Assembly: GCF_004208415.1 (NCBI RefSeq)
Contig: NZ_CP035758.1
Span: forward strand, 8,742,001 to 8,806,000
Origin: Ktedonosporobacter rubrisoli
GTDB lineage: Bacteria > Chloroflexota > Ktedonobacteria > Ktedonobacterales > Ktedonobacteraceae
Length of the DNA: 64,000 nt
Reading direction: 5' to 3'
Shown here: positions 37,188-45,959 of the stretch, piece by piece
Layout of the letters: the number at the start of each line of letters is the position of its first letter
Numbering within the stretch: position 1 is the stretch's first letter
Position numbers and translations under genes: made by a program
Notes under the pieces: model-generated
Databases searched by the model: none
Told to the model about the DNA's origin: nothing
The model's input: only the letters and a program-made list of their open reading frames with translations

Positions 37188-38800
37188 ATGACAAAGAAGA
37201 AGAGCACCACGGCAACCTTCATGCTGGAACTGCCAGTCGTCGTCGATGAGGGGGCAGCCAGACGGCTACGCGCCCACCTGGAAGCGGCTCGCCAGCTCTA
37301 CAATGCCCTGCTCTCTCAAGGCCTGCATCGGCTGCACCAGATGCGCGCAGATCCTGCTTGGCAGGCGGCTCGTGAGCTCCCTCGCTCCCAGAAGCAGGCG
37401 CGTAAACACGCCTTTGCGGCTCTTCGCAAACAGTATAGGTTCAGTGAATATGGCCTGCCACCGCCGCCACCACGTTGCGCGTCAGGTGGCTGGCCGAGCA
37501 TCTAGATTCGACGATGGCTCAAACCCTGGCCACACGCGCCCACAACGCCCTCAATCGGGTCTGTCTCGGCAAAGCGCGTCGGGTCCGTTTCAGAAGTAAG
37601 GGACGGGGATTAGAGAGCGTGGAAGGCAAGCGCAACGATACCGTCTTGCGTTTTGTCCTGCAGCCACCGCAGGAGGGCAACCAGGGCTTCGTGGTGTGGG
37701 GGCACGATCGCTTGCCTGTCCTGCTCACCTGGCAAGATCCCGTCATAGTTCATGGCCTCCACCAGCGGGTCAAGTACGTTCGTCTGATCCGGCGTAGTGC
37801 CTCTAGTCCCCGGGCTAAAGGAGCCGATCGGAGCAGCCATCGCTATTTCGTGCAGCTGGTGCTTGAAGGTCGCCCATACCTCAAACCCAAGAACCAGCCA
37901 GGAAGCGATACAGTGGGCTTGGATATCGGTCCCTCCACGCTGGCGAGTGTGGGACGCGAAGGACCAGCGCGCTTGCAGCTCTTCGGCGAGGAGTTGCAGC
38001 CTAACGCGCGCCGCCCCCGACGCCTACAACGCCACCTCGATCGGCAGTGGCGTGCCAGCAATGCAGACAACTATGATGGGCAAGGATGTATCAAGCAGGC
38101 AGGCATGCAGCGCTTGCGGTGGCACGAGAGCCACAACGCCCAGCTGACCCGTCGTCGACTCGCCACGGTAGCCCGCAGGCTGGCAGCCCATCGCAAGAGC
38201 CTGCATGGCCGACTCGTCAATACCCTGATCCGCCAGGGCAATCACATGCAGATCGAACGCACCTCCTTCAAAGGCTGGCAAAAATGCTACGGCAAAAGTG
38301 TGGGGCTACGCGCTCCGGGGATGTTTGTAGAGCACCTCAAACGCACAGTTGCGAAAACTGGCGGCATCCTCTGGGAAGTGTCGACGTTCCATACCAAGTT
38401 GTCGCAGTATTGTCATGGCTGCGGAACCTACGTGAAAAAGCCTCTCGTGCAGCGGTGGCATCACTGCCCCTGTGGGATCGGGCCAATCCAGCGCGACCTC
38501 TATTCCGCGTGCTTGTTGGCCTTTCTGAGCCCAACACACCACATCCCCTCCATCGCCCAGTCCGACTGGGCACGTGTGGAATCGCGCGTGAAGGCTGCGA
38601 TGGAGGAGCTCATCCAACGAGCGAAAGCGGGGCAGCCTTTGCCCCAAAGCTTCGGTATCCCCGGAGCCAGAGCTCGTCAGCCAGCAAGTCTTGCGCCGAA
38701 CCGATCAGAGCCAGTGGGTCTTCTGCTGAGAACCCCGCTGGATGCGTTGGGGCTGGCACAAGAACCCCTGCTGCTTTCGCTCAGGGAGATTCAGGTATAG
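37188..38800 (+). pseudogene. tnpB: tnpB-like RNA-guided nuclease gene with a frameshift
   Basis: The N-terminal ~90 residues (from ATG 37188) are in one frame and the rest (from about 37460) in another. The join lies in a CCGCCGCCACCACG run and is explained by one lost base. The downstream part keeps the RuvC-like triad positions: Asp in VGLDIGPST, Glu in IERTSFKGW, Asp in QRDLYSA. A zinc ribbon is also kept (YCHGCG...CPCG). The protein would be about 535 residues if restored. A programmed frameshift cannot be excluded, but an indel is simpler. TnpB proteins cut DNA under guidance of an RNA from the element's 3' end and thereby maintain the element. Confidence 0.8.
38765..38787 (+). repeat. 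Right-end hairpin of the TnpB element
   Basis: CCCTG / CAGGG stem at the 3' end of the tnpB frame, followed by AGATTCAGG. By analogy with IS605-type ends, the bases just downstream would form the guide of the re-RNA. Confidence 0.5.
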
Positions 38801-38810
38801 GTGGTTATAA

Positions 38811-39243
38811 TGTTACAGATCACTGGATCGAGGAGAGCTAAGACTTTAATCATGTTTGGTTGCGTAGCACAGGCATGTACATGAAAAATTGTAAATAGAG
38901 TATATATGGCGTAAATTCGCTTAATTTTAAAGGTGCTCTCTCAAAGAGACGCAATGTAGCGCAAATGGGCAAGTTGCCTTAAATCATGGCAGTACTTACT
39001 CTCCCTCGATACTCTACCATGCGTACAAGCATTTTTGCTTCCTGCGTCTGTAGGGCAAAACGTGTTGCTGGTAAGCTGTAACGTTTCAACTTGATCCGCA
39101 GAAGTGGCTGTTTTAAGGCCAGATTCGCACGATTTACATGATTTTTAGCCATGAAATCTGGCATAAATCCCGCGTCTTTGTGCCAGTTTAACTAAAGATC
39201 ATCCAAGTTGTCGGGAGAGTTAGCATCCTTTAAATCAGGGTCC
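38811..39243. other. Intergenic region between the TnpB element and the encapsulin operon
   Basis: About 430 AT-rich bases downstream of shell gene B. No credible gene and no clear terminator was found. Confidence 0.55.
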
Positions 39244-40617
39244 TCAGCGATTAATTTCCACGTTGAGCAAGGCGCCAAGCGCATCGGGCACAAGGATCGC
39301 AGCAGAATAGTAGGCGCTGACGAGATAGGAGATAATGGCCTTCTCGTTGATGCCCATAAAGCGGACTGACAAGCCGGGCTGATATTCGTCAGGAATGCCG
39401 GTTTGATGCAGGCCAATGACTCCCTGGCTCTCCTCGCCCGTGCGGAGCGCAAGGATAGCAGTTACCTGGTTGCTAATAATAGGAATTTTATTGCAGGGCA
39501 ATAGAGGCACTCCCCGCCATGCCGTCAGCTTGACGCCGTGCAATTCGACGGCAGGCGAGTGAATGCCCAGGCGATTGCATTCCTTGCCAAAAGCCGCAAT
39601 GGCGCGGGGATGAGCGAGAAAGAAATGGGTCCTTCTGCGCCGCGATAACAATGTGTCGAGATCATCAGGAGTCGGCGGGCCGCTATGGGTGTAGAGGCGC
39701 TGTTTGCGGTCGATATTGTGGAGCAAGCCAAACTCGCGATTGTTGATAAGTTCATGCTCCTGGCGCTCGCGCAGCGCCTCGATGGTCAAGCGCAGCTGCT
39801 GCTCGACCTGGTTCATCGGCTCGTTGTAGAGATCAGCCACTCGACTATGGACGCGCAGGATGGTCTGAGCCACGCTTAAGGAATATTCGCGCGGAGAGGC
39901 GTCGTAGTTGACAAAAGTTCCCGGCAAATCGGGCTCGCCATCGTGTCCAGCAGCCAGATCGATAGCCGCCTCGCCATGCTTATTTTGGGGCAGCTGTGCC
40001 GCCGCTTGCGCCTGCTCGACCCGAGCCCGCAACTGGGGAGCCTGGTTGAGCAGCTCTTGCAGGCTCTGAGACGAGAGGGAGAGGAGGGTGCAGTGGGTGG
40101 CCGCCTGGACGGTGAAGGGCCAGGTGCCCGAGAGCAGGGAGAGAGAGCCGAAATGCTCGCCATCGGCAAGGACTTCCAGCACGGTTTGATCGCCATATTT
40201 GCCGGTGCCAAGTTTGTTGGCTTTGCCGTAGGCGATCAAGAAAATGCGGTCGGCAGGTTGTTCAGCTTGCACGATGAGCTCGCCTGGCTCAAATTCTTGC
40301 TGGACAAGGCGATCGGCAAGAGCATTCAAGGTATCTGTGTCATCAAATCCCTGCAACCAGGGCAGCTCAGTAAGTTCAGCCGGAACGACGCGAACGTCGT
40401 TGCCATTGGAAGTGAAGGTCAAGAGGCCATCACCCAACACGTAACTCAAGCGGTGGTTTACCCGGAAGGTGCCGCCAGAAACCTGGACCCAGGGAAGCAT
40501 GCGCAAAAGCCAGCGGGAGGTGATTTCCTGCATCTGGGGCACGGACTTGGTGGTGGTAGTTAATGTTCGTGCTGCCGCGATGTTCAGACTCATCTGTTCT
40601 TTTACTTCTATTGCCAT
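39244..40617 (-). CDS. Family 2B encapsulin shell protein, copy B
   Basis: 457 residues. The order of parts is that of family 2B encapsulins: an N-terminal arm (EITSRWLLRMLPWVQVSGGTF), then a cyclic-nucleotide-binding-like domain (about 85-200; GELIVQAEQPADRIFLIAYG, GEHFGSLSLLSGTWPF). HK97-fold shell domains follow (EYSLSVAQTILRVHSRVADLYN, FFLAHPRAIAAFGKECNRLG, TGIPDEYQPGLSVRFMG). Subunits should self-assemble into an icosahedral compartment in the cytoplasm. It is about 90% alike to copy A. The difference is concentrated between residues about 296 and 385, in the A-domain that faces symmetry axes and pores. Last gene of the operon, 72 bases after the terpene cyclase. Confidence 0.88.
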   Translation of the reverse strand: MAIEVKEQMSLNIAAARTLTTTTKSVPQMQEITSRWLLRMLPWVQVSGGTFRVNHRLSYVLGDGLLTFTSNGNDVRVVPAELTELPWLQGFDDTDTLNALADRLVQQEFEPGELIVQAEQPADRIFLIAYGKANKLGTGKYGDQTVLEVLADGEHFGSLSLLSGTWPFTVQAATHCTLLSLSSQSLQELLNQAPQLRARVEQAQAAAQLPQNKHGEAAIDLAAGHDGEPDLPGTFVNYDASPREYSLSVAQTILRVHSRVADLYNEPMNQVEQQLRLTIEALRERQEHELINNREFGLLHNIDRKQRLYTHSGPPTPDDLDTLLSRRRRTHFFLAHPRAIAAFGKECNRLGIHSPAVELHGVKLTAWRGVPLLPCNKIPIISNQVTAILALRTGEESQGVIGLHQTGIPDEYQPGLSVRFMGINEKAIISYLVSAYYSAAILVPDALGALLNVEINR

Positions 40618-40689
40618 AGCTCACCTACTTTCTCTTTTCGATCCACAAAATAGGACCTTTTTGAACAAGTTATATGAAGCGTGCTCATT

Positions 40690-42930
40690 TCAGCGTACAG
40701 CCCCGGAAAAGGAGCGGATTTTCGCGGCAGATGTTCCCAGGCCCGTAGGGCCAAAGAATTGCATTTTGCTTTGGGAAGTCGGATCTTCGAACTCTGGATA
40801 GCGGTGACACATTTCATGCCATTTCAAGATACCGGCCATCCAGTCCTGCAGCGAGGTGACATATTGGTCCAGCCGGCTGCGCTGCCTGGCATCGAGCTTG
40901 AAATCTTCGCTCATGGAGGGCAATTCGAGGGCTACGATACGCTGGAACTGGCGCATGCGGGCGGCCATCAGGTCATTCACCATATCAAGGGCGTGTTGGG
41001 CGCCACAATTGAAAAACTTCTGAATCACCAGTACGCAGTTGTGAGTTTCGCCTTCAAACTCAATTTCCTTGCGGTAGGAGAACAGGTCGTTGGTTAAAAT
41101 AGCATAGTCGCAGGCGCTATTTAAGAGATTGACCATCGAGCGGCTGCCATAAACCTCAGCCGGGAGATCGTCGCTGAGCCCTATTTGCGAAAGGCTTTTG
41201 GTCAGGTTGGAGCCAAAGGTTTTCCTGCGCATTTCGATGTAGTCAACAGGATCCGGAACCCGGTTTTGTATCTGGTTGACTAACTCCCACAGCCAACTGT
41301 CGGTCATCTCCTGGATACTCTCCCGGAACTGATGTCGCACGTCCATGGATATGGGCTCAGTGGTTCGCTGCCACAAATCCGCCAGCCCCATTTCCAAGGG
41401 ATTGAGCGGAGGCGTGGTGGAAGTGCCTTCTAGTGGCAAAAAGAGCCATAAACGCTCGCGCTGCAGCTTTGCACCTGCATAGTCGTGGGTTCGGCCAAAG
41501 ACCTTGGGAAAGAAGTCGTCGCCATAGGTACCCCAGGTAAGCCAGGCCGTACTTATATCGAGTTGCGAACTAGAGGCATCAGGATGGATGTTTGCGGCGC
41601 AGAGAGCAAAATCATAAGCAATAAGTTGTTCTTCGGTCCAGATAGCAAGAGAAGGAAAGCCGGGCAATACATCAAGCATATGCATGCGGGTTGCCCATTG
41701 CCTGATATGCTGGCGGGCAGACTCCAGGTAAGGGCTCTGGCGCGTCGAAAACGGCATATCAATTTGGGGTCTTTTGAGCGGCCCTACCGGCTGAAATGGA
41801 ACATGGGTGTAGCTTCTTGAGCGCAGCCCGAAAGCGTTGCCGGCGAGGCCAAGCCGCGCTGCAGCGGTGCCCAGGCCTGTGAGTCCCTCAATGAGGCCCA
41901 TTCCGGCTGTAGCCTTGCTAGCTCCGGCATTCATGTATCGACTAGAACGCATGTGCCATTCGTGGCCGCCGGACTGCCAGTCCTGTAAGCCTCGCACATA
42001 GGTCAATACTTGCTGCTGTTCATCTGGATTCAGGCGATATTCTGCAAAGAGAAGCGGCAATTCGGCCAGGACGGTGTTCTCGAACTGATGTAAGCGCGAG
42101 GTCAGGATATCATTGACGACGTTGGCGGCCTCCTGTGGATTGACCTTAAGGAAGTGCTCCATGACCAGCACTCCGTTATTCAGTTCGCCTTCGCTTTCGG
42201 TTTCCCTTTGATAGGAAAAGATGTCGTTGCGCAGATGCACGGCGTCGGCAAACGTGTCTTTGAGCACGCGCATGGGGCGGGTGGCGGCAATTCGCGCCGG
42301 AACCTCGACGGCGACTGCATGCTCGACAAGATCTGCCGACCAGGGTGCACCGCCTACTTTACGGCGCATTTCAATGTACTCGATCGGATTTGGAACCCGG
42401 CTATCGCCGATGTTCGAGAGTTCCCAGGCCGAATCGGCTAGAAGATTCCTGGTGCTTTCGAAGAAGCGCTGGCGCCAGTCTGTGGATTTGGACGGCACGG
42501 TGCGAGACCACAAATCAATCAGGCCGAGCTCGACAGCGTTCGTGGCTTCTGGAGGCGCAGCGGCCGGCGTGAGGGGCATAAATTGTGGTAGCCGGTCGAG
42601 ATACTCTTTTGCCCCGGCCTGGTCACGGGTGCGCTTATACATTTCATAGAAGTGATCATCGAAGTAGAAGACCCACACGTACCAGTCGGTGATCAGATCA
42701 AGCTCAGGGCCAGGAGCTTCGGGATGGGTGTAGGCACAGAGCAGAGCATAGTCCATTGAGTCAAATTTGGCCTCATCCCAGATGATGGTGCCAGACTCAG
42801 GCTGTTTTGCCTCCAAAATTCCTATGGCGCGTGCCCAGGCTTTAGAATGAGTGCGCGCCTCTTCCAAATGGGGATTCAGCCTGGCCGGATAAGGCACGTA
42901 AAACTCCGGTAGCTCAAAAGGTTGCTGCAT
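40690..42930 (-). CDS. Two-domain germacradienol/geosmin synthase-like terpene cyclase, likely encapsulin cargo
   Basis: 746 residues from the ATG at 42930, which has GAGAGGT seven bases upstream; a longer frame lacks one. It matches bacterial geosmin synthase along its whole length. The N-terminal domain has DDHFYE (91-96) and the Mg-binding NDIFSYQRETESEGE (235-249). The C-terminal domain has GDDFFP (470-475; DDYYP in the Streptomyces enzyme) and NDLFSYRKEIEFEGE (614-628). The first half turns farnesyl diphosphate into germacradienol and the second would release geosmin and acetone. The segment TGLGTxAA occurs in the inter-domain linker (351-358) and again at the extreme C-terminus (728-735). 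It lies between two shell genes, so it is the expected enclosed enzyme. Confidence 0.88.
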   Translation of the reverse strand: MQQPFELPEFYVPYPARLNPHLEEARTHSKAWARAIGILEAKQPESGTIIWDEAKFDSMDYALLCAYTHPEAPGPELDLITDWYVWVFYFDDHFYEMYKRTRDQAGAKEYLDRLPQFMPLTPAAAPPEATNAVELGLIDLWSRTVPSKSTDWRQRFFESTRNLLADSAWELSNIGDSRVPNPIEYIEMRRKVGGAPWSADLVEHAVAVEVPARIAATRPMRVLKDTFADAVHLRNDIFSYQRETESEGELNNGVLVMEHFLKVNPQEAANVVNDILTSRLHQFENTVLAELPLLFAEYRLNPDEQQQVLTYVRGLQDWQSGGHEWHMRSSRYMNAGASKATAGMGLIEGLTGLGTAAARLGLAGNAFGLRSRSYTHVPFQPVGPLKRPQIDMPFSTRQSPYLESARQHIRQWATRMHMLDVLPGFPSLAIWTEEQLIAYDFALCAANIHPDASSSQLDISTAWLTWGTYGDDFFPKVFGRTHDYAGAKLQRERLWLFLPLEGTSTTPPLNPLEMGLADLWQRTTEPISMDVRHQFRESIQEMTDSWLWELVNQIQNRVPDPVDYIEMRRKTFGSNLTKSLSQIGLSDDLPAEVYGSRSMVNLLNSACDYAILTNDLFSYRKEIEFEGETHNCVLVIQKFFNCGAQHALDMVNDLMAARMRQFQRIVALELPSMSEDFKLDARQRSRLDQYVTSLQDWMAGILKWHEMCHRYPEFEDPTSQSKMQFFGPTGLGTSAAKIRSFSGAVR

Positions 42931-43046
42931 GGTCGTTACCTCTCGGGAAGGAAGCCGGCCTCCCCTGTGCGCCAACTCAACCATCGTTGGCTAAGAGACC
43001 GGCTTCTTGCTAGCAATTCTCTCCTTATTTATCCGACGTGCCAGTT

Positions 43047-44423
43047 TCAGGAACGCCCGATTTCTACATCTTCGAGCACGCCAAGCGCATCGGGCACAAG
43101 GACCGCGACAGAATAGTAGGCGCTGACGAGATAAGAGATGATGGCTTTCTCGTTGATGCCCATAAACCGGACTGAGAGGCTCGGCTGGTATTCGTCAGGA
43201 ATGCCGGTTTGATGCAGGCCAACGACTCCCTGGCTCTCCTCGCCCGTGCGGAGCAGCAGGATCGAGCTAGAGTTGGCCTTGGTCACGGGAATTTTGTTGC
43301 AAGGAAAGATAGGAATGCCGCGCCATGCGGGGACTGTCGCTCCATGAACGGGGACCGTTTGAGGATGAATGCCCAGGTGATTGCATTCCTTGCCAAAGGC
43401 CGCGATGGCACGGGGATGGGCGAAGAAAACCCCTGCGTCTCTTACTTGTGCTAGCAACTCATCGAAGTCGTCAGGAGTTGGCGGGCCGCTACGAGTGTGG
43501 ATGCGCTGTTTGCGCTCTGCATTGTGGAGCAAGCCAAACTCGCGGTTGTTGATAAGCTCATGCTCCTGGCGCTCGCGCAGCGCCTCGATGGTCAAGCGCA
43601 GCTGCTGCTCGACCTGGTTCATTGGCTCGTTGTAGAGATCAGCCACCCGACTATGGACGCGCAGGATGGTCTGAGCCACGCTTAAGGAATATTCGCGCGG
43701 AGAGGCGTCGTAGTTGACAAAAGTTCCCGGCAAATCGGGCTCGCCATCGTGTCCAGCAGCCAGATCGATAGCCGCCTCGCCATGCTTATTTTGGGGCAGC
43801 TGTGCCGCCGCTTGCACCTGCTCGACCTGAGCTCGCAACTGGGGAGCCTGGTTGAGCAGCTCTTGCAGGCTCTGCGACGAGAGGGAGAGGAGGGTGCAGT
43901 GGGTGGCCGCCTGGACGGTGAAGGGCCAGGTGCCCGAGAGCAGGGAGAGAGAGCCGAAATGCTCGCCATCGGCAAGGACTTCCAGCACGGTTTGATCGCC
44001 ATATTTGCCGGTGCCAAGTTTGTTGGCTTTGCCGTAGGCGATCAAGAAAATGCGGTCGGCAGGTTGTTCAGCTTGCACGATGAGCTCGCCTGGCTCAAAT
44101 TCTTGCTGGACAAAGCGATTGGCAAGAGCATTCAAGGTGTCGTCATCGTCAAAGCCTTGCAACCAGGGCAGCTCAGTAAGTTCAGCCGGAACGACGCGAA
44201 CGTCGTTGCCATTGGAAGTGAAGGTCAAGAGGCCATCACCCAGGACAAAACTCAAGCGGCGGTTTACCCGGAAGGTGCCGCCAGAAACCTGGACCCAGGG
44301 AAGCATGCGCAAAAGCCAGCGGGAGGTGATTTCCTGCATCTGGGGCACGGACTTGGTGGTGGTAGTTAATGTTCGTGCCGCCGCGATATCCAAACTCATC
44401 TGTTCTTTTACTTCTACTGCCAC
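43047..44423 (-). CDS. Family 2B encapsulin shell protein, copy A
   Basis: 458 residues, same architecture as copy B: N-arm, cyclic-nucleotide-binding-like insertion, HK97 fold. The start is GTG at 44423 with AGGTGA just upstream. The N-terminal 290 residues are nearly identical to copy B. The region reading RSGPPTPDDFDELLAQVRDA to NSSSILLLRTGEE differs, and the tail is again nearly identical. It is the first gene of the operon (shell A, cyclase, shell B), with 116 bases to the cyclase start. Two shell types in one locus suggest mixed shells. The nucleotide-binding domain suggests gating by a small ligand, though the ligand is unknown and Arg/Glu contacts for cAMP are not clearly preserved. 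Confidence 0.88.
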   Translation of the reverse strand: MAVEVKEQMSLDIAAARTLTTTTKSVPQMQEITSRWLLRMLPWVQVSGGTFRVNRRLSFVLGDGLLTFTSNGNDVRVVPAELTELPWLQGFDDDDTLNALANRFVQQEFEPGELIVQAEQPADRIFLIAYGKANKLGTGKYGDQTVLEVLADGEHFGSLSLLSGTWPFTVQAATHCTLLSLSSQSLQELLNQAPQLRAQVEQVQAAAQLPQNKHGEAAIDLAAGHDGEPDLPGTFVNYDASPREYSLSVAQTILRVHSRVADLYNEPMNQVEQQLRLTIEALRERQEHELINNREFGLLHNAERKQRIHTRSGPPTPDDFDELLAQVRDAGVFFAHPRAIAAFGKECNHLGIHPQTVPVHGATVPAWRGIPIFPCNKIPVTKANSSSILLLRTGEESQGVVGLHQTGIPDEYQPSLSVRFMGINEKAIISYLVSAYYSVAVLVPDALGVLEDVEIGRS

Positions 44424-44447
44424 TGCTCACCTACTTTCTCTCCGTAA

Positions 44448-44476
44448 GATGTACGGAATGGATATGATGTTTTCAA
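44448..44476 (-). promoter_or_regulatory. Candidate promoter of the encapsulin-terpene cyclase operon
   Basis: On the minus strand TTGAAA (44476-44471), a 17-base spacer and TACATC (44453-44448). Transcription would begin about 20 bases before the GTG of shell A, a short leader. Confidence 0.5.
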
Positions 44477-45592
44477 AATGTCCTCCAAGAAAAAACTATT
44501 TCCTGGTGCAACTTATTCAGGAGGCGCTTCCAGCCCTGACCCTCAGCCTGCCTCCGATGTCTCGAATGCGCGCCGGAACCCGCTCCTGACTTTATGCATG
44601 CCCCGCCAAGCTGGCAAGAGCAAAGAGTTAGCTTGGGCCAGCTAACCAATAGCCAAGCATCTAGCACTAGCTCCTCACAGCCTCCAATGGCTCTGCTGCC
44701 ATTCATACGCTCATGCGCTTGTACAGGTGTACGTCTGGCATGCGTGAAGCTGGAATTGCATTCAGGCCCTCAGACTGCAGATGTACCAAATGTGCGCTGT
44801 CCCTTGCCTTGCATGTTGGTCAGTATGTGACTTGCTGCTCTTGGCCGGTTCAGTGACGGGGCCGTAGTAATCTGATAGAGCTGCGCCTCCCAATGACAAG
44901 TTCACAACTAGGGGTCCCGAATGGGTGTGGGTCTCTTCCCGTATCTAGCCTGATTGGGAGCACTTTTGTTCGCCAGTATGTGTGCCTGTTCGCGTTTGAG
45001 CGCCGCGAGCACGTTCGAGGAAAGAGGACTGGCAAACACATACAGCCCGACCTTCCTCTTAACAAGAAAAAAACCGTGCAGCGCTGCGCACATGACCTTG
45101 AACGCACTCTCTCGCATAGGAGATTCACGGGTCAAGGCAATGATATCCGAAGCCCTTTGCGGAGGGATCAGGCACTTGAGGCGATCGTTATGGAATGCAA
45201 TCAACGTTTGGTGCAGCCGCTTTGGAGGAGTATTCCGGGGACACCCGCTCTCTGGATAGAACGCAGAGTGGAGCTGGAGGCAAGCAAAGGATGCTCTTCT
45301 TATGCTCCTTGATCCCTGGTCATTCCGCAAACAATGCCATTCCGTGAGCGGAACAATGATCCGATCCCGTTGATTGAGAAGGATAAGATTGTAGAGGTTT
45401 CCTGGTTGGCTGCGCACTCGACGAAGCTGTGGGGGCGTCTTCACCTGTTGTGTGGGAGGAGTTGTTGATTGCATGTGCTTTCCTTTCACTTACCACATAT
45501 TCGCCACATCATTCTTCAGTGAAGAATACACCTGTAAAGGGCTGTTGTAAATGAAACAGGATATAGGTACTATGCCTGTGCTTGGTCACTAG
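44477..45592. other. Gene-poor region with degraded sequence
   Basis: About 1.1 kb upstream of the encapsulin operon. Apart from one doubtful minus-strand gene (44908-45474) there is nothing recognisable, and several frames break up quickly. Together with the recombinase tail next to it, the region looks like the remains of a mobile insertion. Confidence 0.5.
44908..45474 (-). CDS. Doubtful hypothetical protein
   Basis: 188 residues from an ATG that has a good ribosome site (AAAGGAAA, four to five bases upstream). The protein has no recognised domain. The first ~60 residues (QLRRVRSQPGNLYNLIL, DRIIVPLTEWHCLRNDQG) read like real protein, while the rest has an odd composition and may be out of frame. 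It could be a decayed gene whose start survives. Divergent from the recombinase remnant. Confidence 0.35.
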   Translation of the reverse strand: MQSTTPPTQQVKTPPQLRRVRSQPGNLYNLILLNQRDRIIVPLTEWHCLRNDQGSRSIRRASFACLQLHSAFYPESGCPRNTPPKRLHQTLIAFHNDRLKCLIPPQRASDIIALTRESPMRESAFKVMCAALHGFFLVKRKVGLYVFASPLSSNVLAALKREQAHILANKSAPNQARYGKRPTPIRDP

Positions 45593-45808
45593 CATTGTCT
45601 TATGGGCGCGCTGGCGGAATTCGCGCAAGATCTCATTCGTGAACCTATCAATGCAGGATTAGCGGTAGTCGGGGCCCGAGGACGCGTCGGCGTCCAATGC
45701 CGAAAGCCGAAAACTAACTGGAAAGCCCTTATATTTTGCTTATTGCTTGACAGGACGCTTGCCAATATGTCAAGATATAAACTAAGCATTGTACGTCTAT
45801 TCCTCTGA
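45593..45808 (+). pseudogene. C-terminal remnant of a serine recombinase (resolvase/invertase)
   Basis: The frame after a stop at 45590 reads MGALAEFAQDLIREPINAGL, then ARGRVGVQCRKPK, then an HTH-like tail LLLDRTLANMSRYKLSIVRL. This follows the consensus at the end of serine recombinase catalytic domains (GALAEFERDLIRERTxAGLxAARARGRxGGRPxK) plus their C-terminal HTH. The catalytic N-terminus (about 110 residues) is missing, and conserved residues such as ERT and GGRP are mutated. It is therefore a dead fragment of an integrated element between the encapsulin operon and the lactate permease. Confidence 0.72.
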
Positions 45809-45959
45809 ATTCATATCTGCTCCTTAGATACTCTGCAATAAGGAGGTTGCAATGATCTTTACTGACAAGTCTGTTCCTGCCCCTATTTTAAACTGATCGG
45901 ATACAGACTTTATTTGTTGCCTGGTATTGTGTATCTCTTATCCTCTGGAGGACATACCT

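Larger units (their letters stand above)
37100..38800 (+). mobile_element. Solo IS200/IS605-family (tnpB-only) element
   Basis: Contains only a tnpB-like gene with no tnpA. A small perfect hairpin CCCCTCT-AAGA..AGAGGGG at 37121-37139 may be the left subterminal structure. The 3' end carries a hairpin with ...ACCCCTGCTGCTTTCGCTCAGGG (38765-38786) followed by AGATTCA, which matches the style of IS605 right ends. The omega/re-RNA would be encoded by the last part of the gene and end at this boundary. Exact ends are not proven. Confidence 0.7.

Noticed and set aside
44893..45312. 139-codon plus-strand frame in the gene-poor region
   Set aside because: Composition unlike real proteins here, no ribosome site and no recognisable motif.
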